Below, one piece after another: positions 45,728 through 57,700 of a stretch of DNA of 64,000 nt. Origin of the DNA: Colocasia esculenta (Eukaryota > Streptophyta > Magnoliopsida > Alismatales > Araceae). Position 1 is the stretch's first letter, and every line of letters begins with the position of its first letter. The translations under genes were made by a program, and so were the position numbers. The stretch is taken from positions 75,762,152 through 75,826,151 of the forward strand of contig CM024756.1 in the NCBI GenBank assembly GCA_014218235.1, written 5' to 3'. The notes under the pieces are model-generated. The model did no database searches. It was not told the DNA's origin and was given only the letters and a program-made list of their open reading frames with translations.

Positions 45728-46443
45728 TCATTCTTGGAGTGTTGTGATGTCCTCCAATAGTGTAGGTTGTGCCCTAATACTAGCAACAAGGCATCCCTTC
45801 TCTTTGATGTCAGCATCAATATTTAACTTGGCGAAGTCTTCTAATAACTTCCATTCGTCCACCATTAAACTTGACAATGTGATCATTGGCTTCCTACTTA
45901 GAGCATCTGCCACAACATTTGCTTTTCCTGGATGATATTGAATCGTGAAGTCGAAGTCTTTGAGATACTCCAACCACCTCCGCTGTCTCATATTCAAGTC
46001 CTGCTGAGAAAACAGATACTTCAAGCTTTTATGGTCAGAAAACACAATGAATTTCTCACCATATAGATAATGACGCCATATCTTCAAGGCGAAGACTACA
46101 ACAGCTAGCTCCAGATCATGTACAGGATAATATCTGTGTGCTTCTTCAATTTTCTGGACGCGTAGCATATAACTTTCCCATTTTGCATCAGCACACAGCC
46201 AAGGCCGATCCCGGATGCATCGGTGTATACTTCAAAACTACCCCCAGCAACTGGCAGTGTCAGTACGGGTGCCGAGGTAAGGTGCCCTTTCAATGCCTTG
46301 AAACTTTCTTCACATTCATCAGTCCATGCAAATGGATTCTCCTTCCTGGTAAGCCTGGTCAATGGTACAACTATCTTTGAGAAATCTTTGATGAAGCGAC
46401 GATAATAACCGGCTAAACCCAGAAAACTCCTAATCTCCGACAC
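45728..46443 (-). pseudogene. RNase H of element J
   Basis: Two overlapping open pieces. The first has IRSFLGLAGYYRRFI, LTSAPVLTLP and VYTDASGIGLGCVLMQ (RNase H catalytic TDAS). The second has RYYPVHDLELAVVVFALKIWRHYLYG, SDHKSLKYL and KDFDFTIQYHPGKANVVADALSRK. One frameshift near 46150 separates them. This is the usual Gypsy RT-RNase H connection. Confidence 0.92.
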
Positions 46444-47259
46444 AATTGTCGGCCTTTCCCATTTTTTACCGCCTCCACCTTGGATGGATCCACAGAGATT
46501 CCCTCCTTGGATATAATGTGACCAAGGAAAGACACTTCCTCCATCCAGAATTCACACTTACTAAGTTTAGCATAGAGTTGATTATCTCTGAGCACTTGCA
46601 GAGCAACCTTCAAGTGTTCCTCATGTTCTTCTTTGGATTTGGAGTAAATAAGAATGTCATCAATGAACACCACTATAAACTGGTCCAAGTATGGCCTATA
46701 AATATTGTTCATAAGTTGCATGAAGCCGCTGGAGCATTTGTTAAACCAAAGGGCATGACCACGAACTCATAGTGACCATATCTACTCCGGAATGCAGACT
46801 TGTGAATATCTTCTCCTTTATTCTCAGTTGATGGTAGCCTGATCTTAGATCTATCTTGGAGAAGTATTGTGCACCAGAGATCTAGTCAAACAGCTCATCG
46901 ATGCGGGGCAGTGGATACTTATTCTTTATTGTCAACTGGTTTAACTAACGGTAATCAATGCATAACCTCATTGTCCCACCTCTTCCTCTGACAAATAGCA
47001 CTGGCGCTCCCCACGGGGATGTGCTAGGCCTGATAAACCCTGATCTAGCAATTCTTGGATTTGTCTCTTCAACTCCTGCAATTCCACAGGGGACATGCAT
47101 ACGGAGCTCTTGAAACAGGGCTGCCCCAGGGAGTAACTCAATGGTGAAGTTTACCTCCCGCTCAGGTGGTATACCAGGTAATTCCTCTGGAAATACATCA
47201 GGATAGTCCCTGCCTATTGGAATGTCTTCTAGGGATGGTTTCTTCTTTTCAGTTGCCAA
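46413..47259 (-). pseudogene. Reverse transcriptase of element J
   Basis: Opens with the Gypsy linker DYPDVFPEELPGIPPEREV, then GFIRPSTSPWGAPVLFV and TMRLCIDYR (46945-47259). A frameshifted stretch follows, then the active-site strand FIVVFIDDILIYSKS and CEFWMEEVSFLGHIIS (46413-46721). The catalytic xIDD is intact. It copies element RNA into DNA. Confidence 0.92.
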
Positions 47260-47267
47260 GACTGAAA

Positions 47268-47700
47268 CTAGGAAGCATCACAACCCTGGTTGATCAGCTT
47301 AGAAGCCTTTAAGGAGGATATCAAGATAGGGTGTTTGTGATAACGGGTGCCAAGTAGTGATAGAGTTGGGAGGTTTGGTCTTTTCAAGGTGACCATCCTA
47401 TGAAGACAGTTTACATCAGCATCATATTTGATTAGCCAATCGACACCCAAAATGGCATCATAACCCTTCATATCTAAACAGATAAGGTCTGCAGGGAGAT
47501 TGTGCCCTCCAATTATAGTTTCACATTTTTTCAAGTAGTGGGTAAGTTTAGATTCTGAGCCAAGTGAGAAGCTACAATGATCTTGGATTTTAAGGGTACA
47601 GGTTGGACAGTAGAGTTGCAGCAATGTGGTGGAAATAAATGAATATGCAGCTCCAGTATCAATAAGCACGAATGCAGGTTGCGAGTGTATGAATGGTACC
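47268..47700 (-). pseudogene. Aspartic protease of element J
   Basis: LIDTGAAYSFIS gives the DTGA catalytic motif, and ILGVDWL is the conserved second half. The open piece is 133 codons. It lies between Gag and RT, as expected for Gypsy, and a frame break separates it from RT. Confidence 0.9.
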
Positions 47701-47749
47701 TTCCACCATACCCCCTTCCTCGGGTAGGTCAGCTTCTAAACAACATTAA

Positions 47750-48720
47750 GGCGTCCTGACGCCGTGGTACATTCTGAGCTCTACCTGGCCGATCCTTCAG
47801 CATAGGACAATCAGGAATACGGTGGTCACGACCTCCACATTTCAAGCATGCCCCGAGCTTCTTCCAGCATTCTTCAGCTCGGTGCCCCGGTTTATCACAG
47901 AATTGCAGTTTTCAGCCAACTACCTACCTTCCACTTTGACTGTCTTTTCTCCGGCAACATCTCTTCCGTATTCGGCCTCTTGTTGTTGTTGTTGACGTTG
48001 TTGTTACGAAAGGTTGGAGCAATATTGGGTGCTCCCTTCTTGACGAGACCGGCTTGGAGTTGTCCTTACCCCTCATGCCCTCTACTTTGGCCATGGTGTC
48101 TTCTACCAGTTGAGCTCTTTGGACCATCTCAGTGTAAGTTTGAATGTTGTGTGGTCCAAGCCTTTCAATGAACATGGGCCGGAGCCCATCCATGACCGAT
48201 TTGCCTTAAGTCCTTTCAGTTCCCACCAGGTGTGGGGCATACACAGCAAGACGCGTGAACTGAGCCTCATACTCAGCCATGGACATCCCTTTCTGTTTTA
48301 GTGCGGCAAACTCCGCTGCCTTCTTCTCCTTGACTCTCTCAGAGAAATACTTTCCCCGAATATCTCCAGGAATCCGGCCCACTCCAGTTCTCCAACATAG
48401 GCAGGTGGGCCGACGTGTTGCCTTCCACCATGCTCGAGCATCCTTAGTGAATTGGAAAGTGGCCAGTACCACCTTCTCCCTGTTAGTGCATTGCATGACT
48501 TGGAAGATCCTTTCTATCTCCTCCTGCCATTTCTCTGCTCTCCGATCAGGGGATCCAGAGAAGCGAGGAGGGTTCAAACTCCTAAAATTGTGGTGCAAAT
48601 CACCGGCTCCATTTCTAACTACAGCAACCTGATTTCCAGCCTGAACCACATTTTGCAGGGCCTAAGTCATCCTGCTACTGTTTCTTGCATAGCTTGCCAT
48701 TGGTTGCGAGCCATTGCAGA
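47750..48720 (-). pseudogene. gag of element J
   Basis: The capsid piece reads KWQEEIERIFQVM, ARAWWK, MSMAEYEAQFTRLA (48206-48649), then MDGLRPMFIERLG...VEDTMAKVE (47924-48193), then two zinc knuckles near 47900-47820. The first is damaged (FCDKPGHRAEEC, its first Cys replaced) and the second is complete (CLKCGGRDHRIPDC). This is the retrotransposon Gag family of Gypsy elements. An in-frame stop lies near the N-terminus and there are two frame breaks. Confidence 0.9.
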
Positions 48721-48930
48721 TGAGTGCCAGAGTTATGAGGGTTCCTGAGAAAAGAATGGAAACTAATTAATGTCTCTAGATACATATCAGAGTCAATAGG
48801 TAGGAGTGTTTAATACTTGCTAACATATTCCCAGTCTCTACCCATTCTCACCAGGTATGTATTTAATTTCCAAGACCTAGTTCCATAGGTATTTCCTATT
48901 CCTGAGACATATCTACTATTGGTATTCCAA

Positions 48931-48943
48931 GGCTCTGATACCA
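48931..48943 (-). other. Primer-binding site of J
   Basis: - strand TGGTATCAGAGCC, 6 bases after the LTR terminus GACGTGACA. Initiator-Met tRNA type. Confidence 0.92.
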
Positions 48944-48949
48944 CTAAAC

Positions 48950-51900
48950 TGTCACGTCCCGAGAATTTCGCAGCGAATGTTAATTAATAATCGGAATAAT
49001 AATTCGAGTCAATATCCCGAGACATGAATAGTGGCAAATAAGCCTCTAGCTAGTACGCACTAAATGTATAACAACATAACATCATAGGGCCCAAATATTG
49101 AACTCAACTAATCTTGTATTCACATCTCAACTCATTGTATTCCAAATAGAAACTAATACAGGACTAAGACTCAATAAAAGGAAATGTACATTTTTTCCTC
49201 ACTTCCTACTACATGATCTAACGGTCCAAGCAAACTAACTATAGCTAGACACAATTGGAACGCTCATCACTCGGACGCATTCCCATCCTCGACTTGCCCT
49301 TCCACTTGGACTTCATAGTCACCTAGATTGGGTAAAAGTAGGGATGAAAAACTAGCCCAGTAGGATTTATATATCAATGTGCGGGCAATGATATAAGTGA
49401 TTAACATTTTAGAACTAGGTAAGCACGATGAATGTCATGATATGCATGTATGAATAAACTCGTTAAAACATGAAACAAGATAGATAGAGTGATCATGATA
49501 GAACAAGATTTTGAACAGGATGACAAGATAGAACTAGCAATAGATCACATTGTACAAGCACGTAAGATTTCACTTGATGTCAAGAACGCAAGATATCACT
49601 AATTGCATTAAATGCAGGATGGCCATATCACGTAAGCAAGCAAGCACGCACGAGCACGATCATGTAACACTAATCAGGCACGTAGACACTAATGTACACC
49701 AAGAAAAGATCCATGAAGAATGTAAACCAGGACATGTGTATGTGGTTATTGTATCTATCATTCAACACGACACGCACGACTCCCAGTGCTGATGCAATGC
49801 CAGTAGTCATTATACCTCATGGTTAACAGTATATTTATGACTCGCCGTCATGGGGGCTAGACTGGAGCCTTGGACACACGCCGTGCCCTGTCAGCATCTC
49901 ACTTAAATTTTAAATGTAGATACCCATAGTCATTAATATTGGCCAATGAGAGTTTCAATAAGTAAGCATGTGTAATGTCATGTTCATGATGATGATGAGA
50001 GCATGTAACAAGTAAATTGAACATGATTTCATGAGAACATGGTCAAGAGATAATTCGGCAGCATAACGGTACGATTTATACTTTAGTTCAATCTTTACAT
50101 TAAGGACTTTAATCTAGATTGTAGATCACACTCACGAGAACAAATGAGAGAGGAAGTGCACGCTATCACCAGGGAACTTCAATGGTACAACCAACTCGTC
50201 GGCCATGTGGGAATCCATGGTCAGAGGAAATTTACGGAGGCCTTAGAGAAAAGGTCCTAGTCTACCGATTCGGAATGACCGGTAGAGAGTTTCCAAATCC
50301 CCAAGAAAGGGCTGCCTAGATGTGCAAGTGTGTAGTGGCATACACGTCTTAATTCTCAATCCATCGGTCTCAAACTCGTGGAAAACATTTAACATGATGA
50401 CATGCGAATGACAATGTATTTAACTATACATGGGTTTGCAAGATTTAAAGATAATAATCATCATTTAATCAAGCTAGAATGGTAACATGAGTAAATCACA
50501 AGTTTCATGGATGATCATATCATTAAGAAAGAATTTAGAATAATATTCATGTATTTAAGGCTTTTTAAATGGGTTAAACACTTTTAACCGTTAAATAGAC
50601 ATCATGCAATGATCAGACCCAAGACAGACAATTTAACCATTAAATCATATAAATAGACCTTGGGTATAGCAGTAAGATTTACAAACAAAATAAGTGGGGT
50701 TTCATGCGAAAAACTGAGGTCGCGACAGATCCTGGTAAGGGTCGCGACTGGTCGGGAACAGAACCCGACAGTGCCTTGTACAGGTCGCGACAGGCATGAC
50801 AGAACACACAGGCAGATCGCGACAAGGGTATGAAGGGAACGTGACAGGTTCTGGAGCAGATCGCGACGACATGTCCTGTCGCGATCAGATCACGACAGTG
50901 CGCTCTGTCGTGACGGCCTTGTGAATGCGGCCTATCGGGCCGTCGCGTTCACAGGGTCCATGCCAGAGTAGAACAGGGGAAAAGGTCAGGGCATTGGATT
51001 GCGGTCCAGACTGCCTTATATTGACACAGGGTGCTTCAAAAATAGAGACAAATTGCACCATGCTTGAAAATAACGAAACCAGTTTTAAACTAACGCAGAC
51101 ATGCTAGGGTTCTTACAGTAAATAGGAATTAGAAACATGAATGGTTTCGATAGTCTTTAATCACGTCAAACACAACGAAAAAACTAAAGTGCAAATCTGA
51201 AAACGAAGTTCCATGCAGCAACCCTATTACCACGCTTATAACTCTCTAACTATTGACCTTTAGACAAAACGTTCAACACAAGACATCGAGACAAATAGTA
51301 GGAAAACTTTCATGTTGGCGGTTTCTCTAATTCGGTCTCAAATCACATGCAACAATAAAGAACGGGAAAAGACCTGACAGTGCGTGACTTTGGGAAAACG
51401 CTTATAGTTCAAAATCTACTCATGAAATTCGATGAAACCAGGGGGAATGAAAGTTAAGGTGATGCTCTACACATTGGTATAGGATATGTTAAGGTTTGGC
51501 CCGAGAAAACTACCTTCTTGGTTGAAGAAGTCTCATTTATCCAGAAAACCCAAGTTCAGACCACTTGGAGGAGAACGTTTACTGCTCCATGTATATTGCA
51601 TGGAATTTGGGCATTCCCTTGGGTTAGAATGTAAACTTGACCCTCTCTCCAGGGGTATAAGCCTTGCAAGGGTTGGTTTAGGTTTGGCCTACCTTTGGTC
51701 GACTTCAAGTAGATGGTTTGTGCAGGTCATTGCAGAAGAACGGGGGAAGAAGATAGCTTCTTGTGGATGATCCACAGCTCCCCAGCCACCAAGAGCTCCT
51801 CCACACGACCCCAGCAAGTTCTAAACTCGTCCCTAGGGTTTGGGTGAAGAGTATTTAAGCATCTATGGGTTTTTGAGTCCTAATGCAACAAGAAAAGAAG

Positions 51901-52649
51901 GGTTGCCGGATTGCTTGTGTCTTTCCATAATTTGAAGATCTCTCCCTCCATTAGAGAGTCTTGGCCATCAAGCAACCTCCATGGGTGGTAGGCACGAATT
52001 TGGGTTGCCAAGAATGCATGATTGCATCCCAATTAAACCCTAATTACCACTTTCTAATTTCAACTTATTTATGGTTACGATTTCCATGCATTTTCTTGCT
52101 TCATTTGATTTTTGGGTCATATGAGTCCAATGGCCCAATTATGATAATGGGTCATCATATATAATGTTGGAAGTCTCCCTAACCTTTTTATTGAATTTAT
52201 AGTTGCGTCGTGTTTTCGTGTTAACGATTTTCCGACTTGTTTCCTAATTTGGATAATTAGTCACAATATATCTTAAACCTAGTCCAAACGATTTTTCTTG
52301 ACCCAAATTATTGATGGGTCGTTAGAGGATATTATTTGAAGCCCATTTATGATTTTTATTTAATTTTCCGACTCATCTGAGTACGTGTGATAATGATTTT
52401 TCGACTTATTCATGAATTTCAATAATAAGTCGCGAAACACTTAAAACATGGCTAATCCGTTTTTCCTGGCAAAAATTCTTTGTGGAACATTTAGGAATGA
52501 TGTGTGGGGTTAATTTATAATTTTTACGGAATTCCGTTGTTTTTAGCACATACGATAAGGTACTATTTTTTAAATAATCTATTATTATTGAAATTATTTA
52601 TTTCCATTTAATTAAATCTTTATGTAATTAAAATTTCTGGGGTGCTACA
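48950..52649 (-). repeat. 5' LTR of element J
   Basis: TGTCACGTCCCGAG to GGGGTGCTACA on the + strand, 3.7 kb. It is complete, since both ends abut known sequence (primer site on the left, M's gag on the right). GTCGCGAC-type words lie at 50715-50945. Confidence 0.93.
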
Positions 52650-53084
52650 TAATGTCTGTGAATCTACTGAACATTTGAGTTATGGACTCTCCTGGCTGCA
52701 TTTGGAACCTCTCATATTGTGTTACCAGAATATCTATTCTGGTTTCCTTAACTTATCCGTGTCTTCATAAGTGATTCTCAGTTTTTCCCACATCTCCATT
52801 GCGGATTTGCAGGCTGATACTCTATTGAATTCTTTCTCGTTGAGAGCACAGTACATAATGCTTTTAGCCTTACAGTTTAAAGAAATCTTCTTCCTGTCAT
52901 CATCTGTCCACTGAGCCTTTTCGTTGGTGACTAGGAGATCGCCTTCTTCAACTATGGACCATTTCTGGTAGTCATTACCTTGTAGAAAATACTCCATTCT
53001 TGTTTTCCAGTAAGCATAGACTTCTCCATCGAACAATGGTGGTCGGTTGACAGACTGACCTTCATTGTGACCTTGGGCTACCAT
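52650..53084 (-). pseudogene. gag of element M, N-terminal part (cut by J)
   Basis: The ATG at 53084 reads AQGHNEGQSVNRPPLFDG, YWKTRMEYFLQGNDYQKW, CALNEKEFNRVSACKSAMEMWEKLRITYEDTDKL. After one frame break near 52740 it reads RIDILVTQYE...ITQMFSRFTDI until J is reached. It is cleaner than the gag of B or D, which agrees with a younger element. The rest should lie beyond J in the gap. Confidence 0.9.
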
Positions 53085-53135
53085 GGATCTTTACTCTTCA
53101 GATCGTTGGATCTTCTTCTTTGTCAAAGAGACTTT

Positions 53136-53148
53136 CTCTGATACCACT
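53136..53148 (-). other. Primer-binding site of M
   Basis: - strand AGTGGTATCAGAG directly after the LTR end GGGCAACA. Confidence 0.92.
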
Positions 53149-55821
53149 TGTTGCCCAGTTAGGTAGCCCAGAGGGGGGCTGAATGGGTCTTCAAAATTTA
53201 TCAATTATACCTGTTCACTAAAAACGTTCACAAAGAAATACACTTTGAAGATTGTTAGTGTTAGTAAAGAGAAGCAACAAACACAAGAGGACAATCACAC
53301 AACACCATATGTATCCTAGTTCGGACCTCCTTTCCACAGGAGTCCTACGTCCAGTCCCTGAGCAACAACTCAGGATTTCACTAACAAGGTATAGTCCCCC
53401 TATGGACATTACAACACCCAGCTCAGCTGGTCTTCTCTTCTTAGCCCGAAGAGGAACAACACTCTGGATACCCCACCAGGTCTTCCTTCACACAAGAAGG
53501 GCAAACACACACCCTAGATACCACCAGGTCTTCCTTCACACACGAAGGATACAAGCACAGAAACAAGTAAGCAGGAGATTAAGCTCCTAGATCAAGCTTC
53601 AACAAGCCAAGATCTGAAGCTAGGAACTGAGAGCAATGAGTTTTACAAACAAAAGCTCACTCTCAGAACCAAACAAGCTCTCTCGAAAATCTGCAAACAA
53701 TGCAGAGAGGAAAGAGCTAATCTAATGGAATGAGGCTTGGCTCTTTCTTGAGAACTCGCAGAAGACTTGATGATCGAATGTTTTTTGTATGACTATTGTT
53801 CTCTCTGTATATTTCTTCTCGAGCTCCTTTCTTCAATATATAGCTTCAATTTGAAATATAGACGTTGAAGTATCCGTTGCCTCTAGCTTTTGGTGGACGT
53901 TAGACTGAGTGGCATTTGGAAGCTTCCAGTTAATCAGTCCTTTATCCATTTTTTACGCAAAGAGATAGGATCTTCTGAAGTGTCCTTTGGCTTCTAAAGG
54001 TCCAACATTGTATGACGAATGTTTGTCAGAGACCTGCATACAGTAAAAGCTAGAACAGTAGACAGCTAGGCTGTCTCTTGTTGTCAGTCAACGTTGGTGA
54101 GAATATTCACCAAAATAGTAATGCCATTTTGGTGTTATAAAAGATGCATATAGAATAACATGATAATGGATGATATCGTCTGTATGCATGCAGAGATACA
54201 TTCAGTCTTCATTAAATGCACAGTTGACAGAAGAAAATGTGCCAAGACTTTGACTATTCAACCCATTGAAAGAATAAGTCAAATGACAAGTTGATTGATA
54301 TGAAATCGATGCATTTATGACTTATGAAATCGTTATATTAACCAAACACAAAATCGTTATGAGATATGAAAGAATCATTGTGATTATTAAAGAAATTATT
54401 ATGATTACTTAAGAAGTCGATGCGCAAAGCAAATCATTATGAGAACCAAATAAATCGATACGAAAGCAAGTCGTTACGATGACTAAAGGAATTGTTACGA
54501 GAGCAAGTCATTACGATGACTAAAGAATAGTTATGAGAGCAAGTCGTTACGATGACTAAAGGAATCGTTACGAAAGAAAGTTGTTACGATGACTAAAGGA
54601 ATCGTTACGAAAGCAAGTCATTACGATGACTAAGGAATCGTTACGAAAGCAAGTCGTTGCGATGACTAAAGGAATCGTTACGAGAAAGTCGTTACGATGA
54701 CTAAAGAATCGTTACGAAAGCAAGTTGTTACGATGACTAAAGGAATAAAGGAATCGTTACAAAAGCAAGTCGTTACGATGACTAAAGGAATCGTTATGAG
54801 AGCAAGTCGTTATGATGACTAAAGGAATCGTTATGAGAGCAAGTCGTTACGATGACTAAAGGAATCGTTACGAAAGCAAGTCGTTACAATGACTAAAGGA
54901 ATCGTTACGAGAGCAAGTCGTTATGATGACTAAAGGAATCGTTATAAGAGCAAGTCGTTACGATGACTAAAGGAATCGTTACGATGACTAAAGGAATCGT
55001 TACGAAAGCAAGTCGTTACGATGACTAAAGGAATCGTTACGAAAGCAGTCGTTACGATGACTAAAGGAATCGTTACGAGAGCAAGTCGTTACGATGACTA
55101 AGGAATCATTACGAAAGCAAGTCGTTACGATGACTAAAGGAATCGTTACGAAAGCAAGTCGTTACGATGACTAAAGGAATCGTTATGAGAGCAAGTCGTT
55201 ACGATGACTAAAGAATCGTTACGAAAGCAAGTCGTTACGATGACTAAAGGAATCATTACGAAAGCAAGTCGTTACGATGACTAAGGAATCGTTATGAGAG
55301 CAAGTCGTTACGATGACTAAAGGAATCATTACGAAAGTAAGTCGTTATGATGACTAAAGGAATCATTACGAGAGCAAGTCGTTACAATGACTAAAGGAAT
55401 CGTTACGAAAGCAAGTCGTTACGATGACTAAAGGAATCATTACGAAAGCAAGTCGTTACGATCTCTTTAAGAAGTAGTTATAGGAACGATTTCTTTTGAG
55501 ATCAGAAGTAGTTTCAATCTAAGAAGAAATCGTTATGGTACTTATGAAACGGTTATGAAGAAATCGTTACAGTTCTACTGTAATCGATATGATCTATAAA
55601 AGAAATCGATGTGTACTTAGACAAATATGATGCTATAGATACAATGTAAAGTTGCTTACCTATTTTGGCTTATTTTCCTTTGGTTCCTGTGCTTAAGACT
55701 TGTAGAAAATAGTTAGTGACCTTTAATTAAGGGTTTGATAATTATCATAATAATATGGTTTTGTTAATCACCAAAATAGAAATGTAATTACTTTTAATTA
55801 CATGGGATAGACTGTTCATCA
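53149..55821 (-). repeat. 5' LTR of element M
   Basis: Starts TGTTGCCCAGTTAGG and ends ACTGTTCATCA on the + strand, 2.67 kb. It is the closest relative of LTR E. Landmarks are the G6 run at 53173-53178, the TATCCTAGTTCGGACCTCC block, a - strand TATA near 53836-53843, a ~1-kb tandem array, and the TTAATCACCAAAATAG block near the end. It abuts L LTR2 at 55822. Confidence 0.93.
54437..55460. repeat. 37-bp tandem array with two TCGTTACGA words per unit, LTR M
   Basis: About 27 units of roughly 37 bp. Each has AATCGTTACGAAAGC followed by AAGTCGTTACGATGACTAA. TCGTTACGA is an inverted repeat, TCGT and ACGA around one T. Most differences between units are CG to TG or CA. The array makes up over a third of the LTR. 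Confidence 0.92.
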
Positions 55822-56239
55822 CATGGGTTCGGTTCTTCATGAAAGGTAGGGATTACTAGAACTCTTCTCGATCCGGGTGGATTGGGAGCTTCTCGTGATT
55901 TCTAGTTAGCATTTATTGCTTTCCCCCATGCTCCCCTCTCCCGTGTGCAATGTTTGTATAGTGTGGGCGGCCCGGATTGAGTATCCCTTCGATCTACCTC
56001 TCTGCTAGTGTCGTGACGGCTCGACGTGTCGTGACATCAGAAGAGGCGTCGGCCCGGTTGGGCACGACCTTATCGCGGTGCGATTGGCGGTCGCGATAAG
56101 GGCATTTTCACGACACATTTCTTGGTCGCGACAGGGCTTGTTGTCGCGGCGTTTCATCCGATCACGACAAGGCTGTCGTGGTGCCCTTGTCCATCTTGAT
56201 GGTGTCGCGACGGTCTTAGGGATCGCGACAGTACTTGTG
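55822..56239 (+). repeat. L LTR2, second part
   Basis: Matches LTR1 from about 27871 (ATGGGTTCG, GGTAGGGA(C/T)TACT) to 28281. It carries the TCGTGACG/GTCGCGAC word cluster at 56010-56230. Solo LTR H interrupts it. Confidence 0.9.
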
Positions 56240-57700
56240 TGTTAGGATCGGATATTCGGTGATGGCAATGCTAGAAGGGGCGGTTGAATAGATTTGCAGT
56301 GGAAACTTAAGCAATTTAAAAATTACTTCGGATTAAAAGATCTACTCAATTAAAACCCCTCTGATCTGAATGAAATTTGAATGATTAAAATGTAAGAACA
56401 TTTTATCAACTGGATTAAGCATTAAACACGTTGTTGATGTGTGTGAATAAATTAATAAGTAGTGTGTAGATGAAATCCATATGCATGCATCTAGCGCAAC
56501 ACTATGCAAACCACAAATCAAACCACAGTGCACAAGGGATTTTTAGGTGGTTCGGAAATCACACCACGTGACTCCTACATCCACCCCTCACAATGTGAGG
56601 CACACACTACTCAAGAACTGAGTACAACACTCACACAAGCACAACGGCTCAACCACACACACACACGCTAGATCAAGTCCACAAAAGATCAGATCCTCTA
56701 ACCTTGATCTGACCAACACACCACACACTATGATCTATACACAACCCTTGTACAGATCACAAAGTGCACACTTCCACAAACGCCACGTACTGATCTCCAA
56801 TCAGTACACACAAACACAAATATATGAAAATAGAGTAAAAGAAGAGTTCTAAGATGAATGATCAAATCCTATGATGAACTCCTCAATGTGGTCGTCCAGA
56901 ACAACTTCAGGCTTTGTGTTGATGAGGATCAGACAATGTAGATGAAGCTTGATTCGTGGACAGACCGACTTCAACTCCTCTTGTGAGATGGATCTTCTTT
57001 GAACAATTTGGAGAGTTGAAGCAGAGCAGCAGGAAGAAGCTCTTCTCTTGGGTTATGCTTAGGGTTTTGGTATGGTGGCTTCTTTCTGCAAAAATACCTC
57101 CATATGTTATATATATATGGGTGTCCAAGTATGGAGAGACGTGCTAAAGGAAACACCCTAATATAGAACATATCCATATCTCGTATCTGACTTTTCTCTC
57201 CGTCCATCGACAGGCACTTTATATCTGTCGACAGCTACTACAGGCTTCTGGTTTTCCAGAACCATGATCTTGCTGGAAAATCTTTATCTGTCGACATGCG
57301 ATTTCTGGCTATCGACAGGCAGCATGTATCTATCGACAGGTACCTTGCATCTGTCGACAACTACTGCTCCATTTGAGCTTCAAGTAGCTTGTTTGTTCCT
57401 GGATGACGTATCTATCGACAGAGACCTTCATGGCTGTCGACAGGTAATTACATGAAGTCCTTTTCTTGTTCTTTTGCTCTTGTATTTTGATGCTTGACTT
57501 GTATGCATTCACACCTACATTGAAAAGGATTGTAATTGAGAACAATGAAGCATGATCAATAGAAGCATGATGGTCATTTATTCGTCTCTTTCATGTCTTT
57601 GTCATTTTTATCCTATTTCGAACATTTATACAAAATCATTTATGTCACTCATCAAACAAAACATTTAAGCACATGTCATCATACACATTGTAACCCAACA
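56240..57700 (-). mobile_element. LTR H: solo LTR of a G-related Copia family
   Basis: Starts TGTTAGGATCGG and ends TAACCCAACA on the + strand, like LTR G. It shares the AACCACAGTGCAC, TTTTAGGTGGTTCGG and CTCCTACATCCACC blocks with G. The flanks TTGTG and CTGTG are a target duplication with one mismatch. The empty site ACCTGTGTTGCC is intact in L LTR1 near 28281. A - strand TATA (ATATATATAA) is near 57108-57118, with eight (T/A)TCGACAG words upstream of it. Confidence 0.88.
57205..57445. repeat. Eight TGTCGACAG/TATCGACAG words in LTR H
   Basis: Four TGTCGACA palindromes plus four ATCGACAG variants in 240 bp, about 90-330 bp upstream of the TATA box on the - strand. Same number and place as in LTR G. 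Confidence 0.85.

Larger units (their letters stand above)
40626..52649 (-). mobile_element. Element J: Gypsy chromovirus (Tekay/Del-like) inside M's gag
   Basis: 3.7-kb LTRs flank a 4.7-kb interior with gag, protease, RT, RNase H, integrase and chromodomain on the - strand, an initiator-Met primer site and a polypurine tract ending TTAAGTGGGGGAGGG. RT before integrase makes it Gypsy. The chromodomain makes it a chromovirus. M's gag stops at its right edge. The 5 bases after the right LTR are TAATG; the left side is in the N gap. The coding region has several stops and shifts, though the domains remain long and readable. Confidence 0.93.

Noticed and set aside
6622..53148. GTGGTATCAGAG motifs as possible tRNA genes
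   Set aside because: They are primer-binding sites next to LTR ends, complementary to tRNA 3' ends. No cloverleaf surrounds them.
54437..55460. CRISPR-like appearance of short repeats with short spacers
   Set aside because: The 'spacers' are as repetitive as the repeats, the sequence is plant nuclear LTR DNA, and no cas genes are present.
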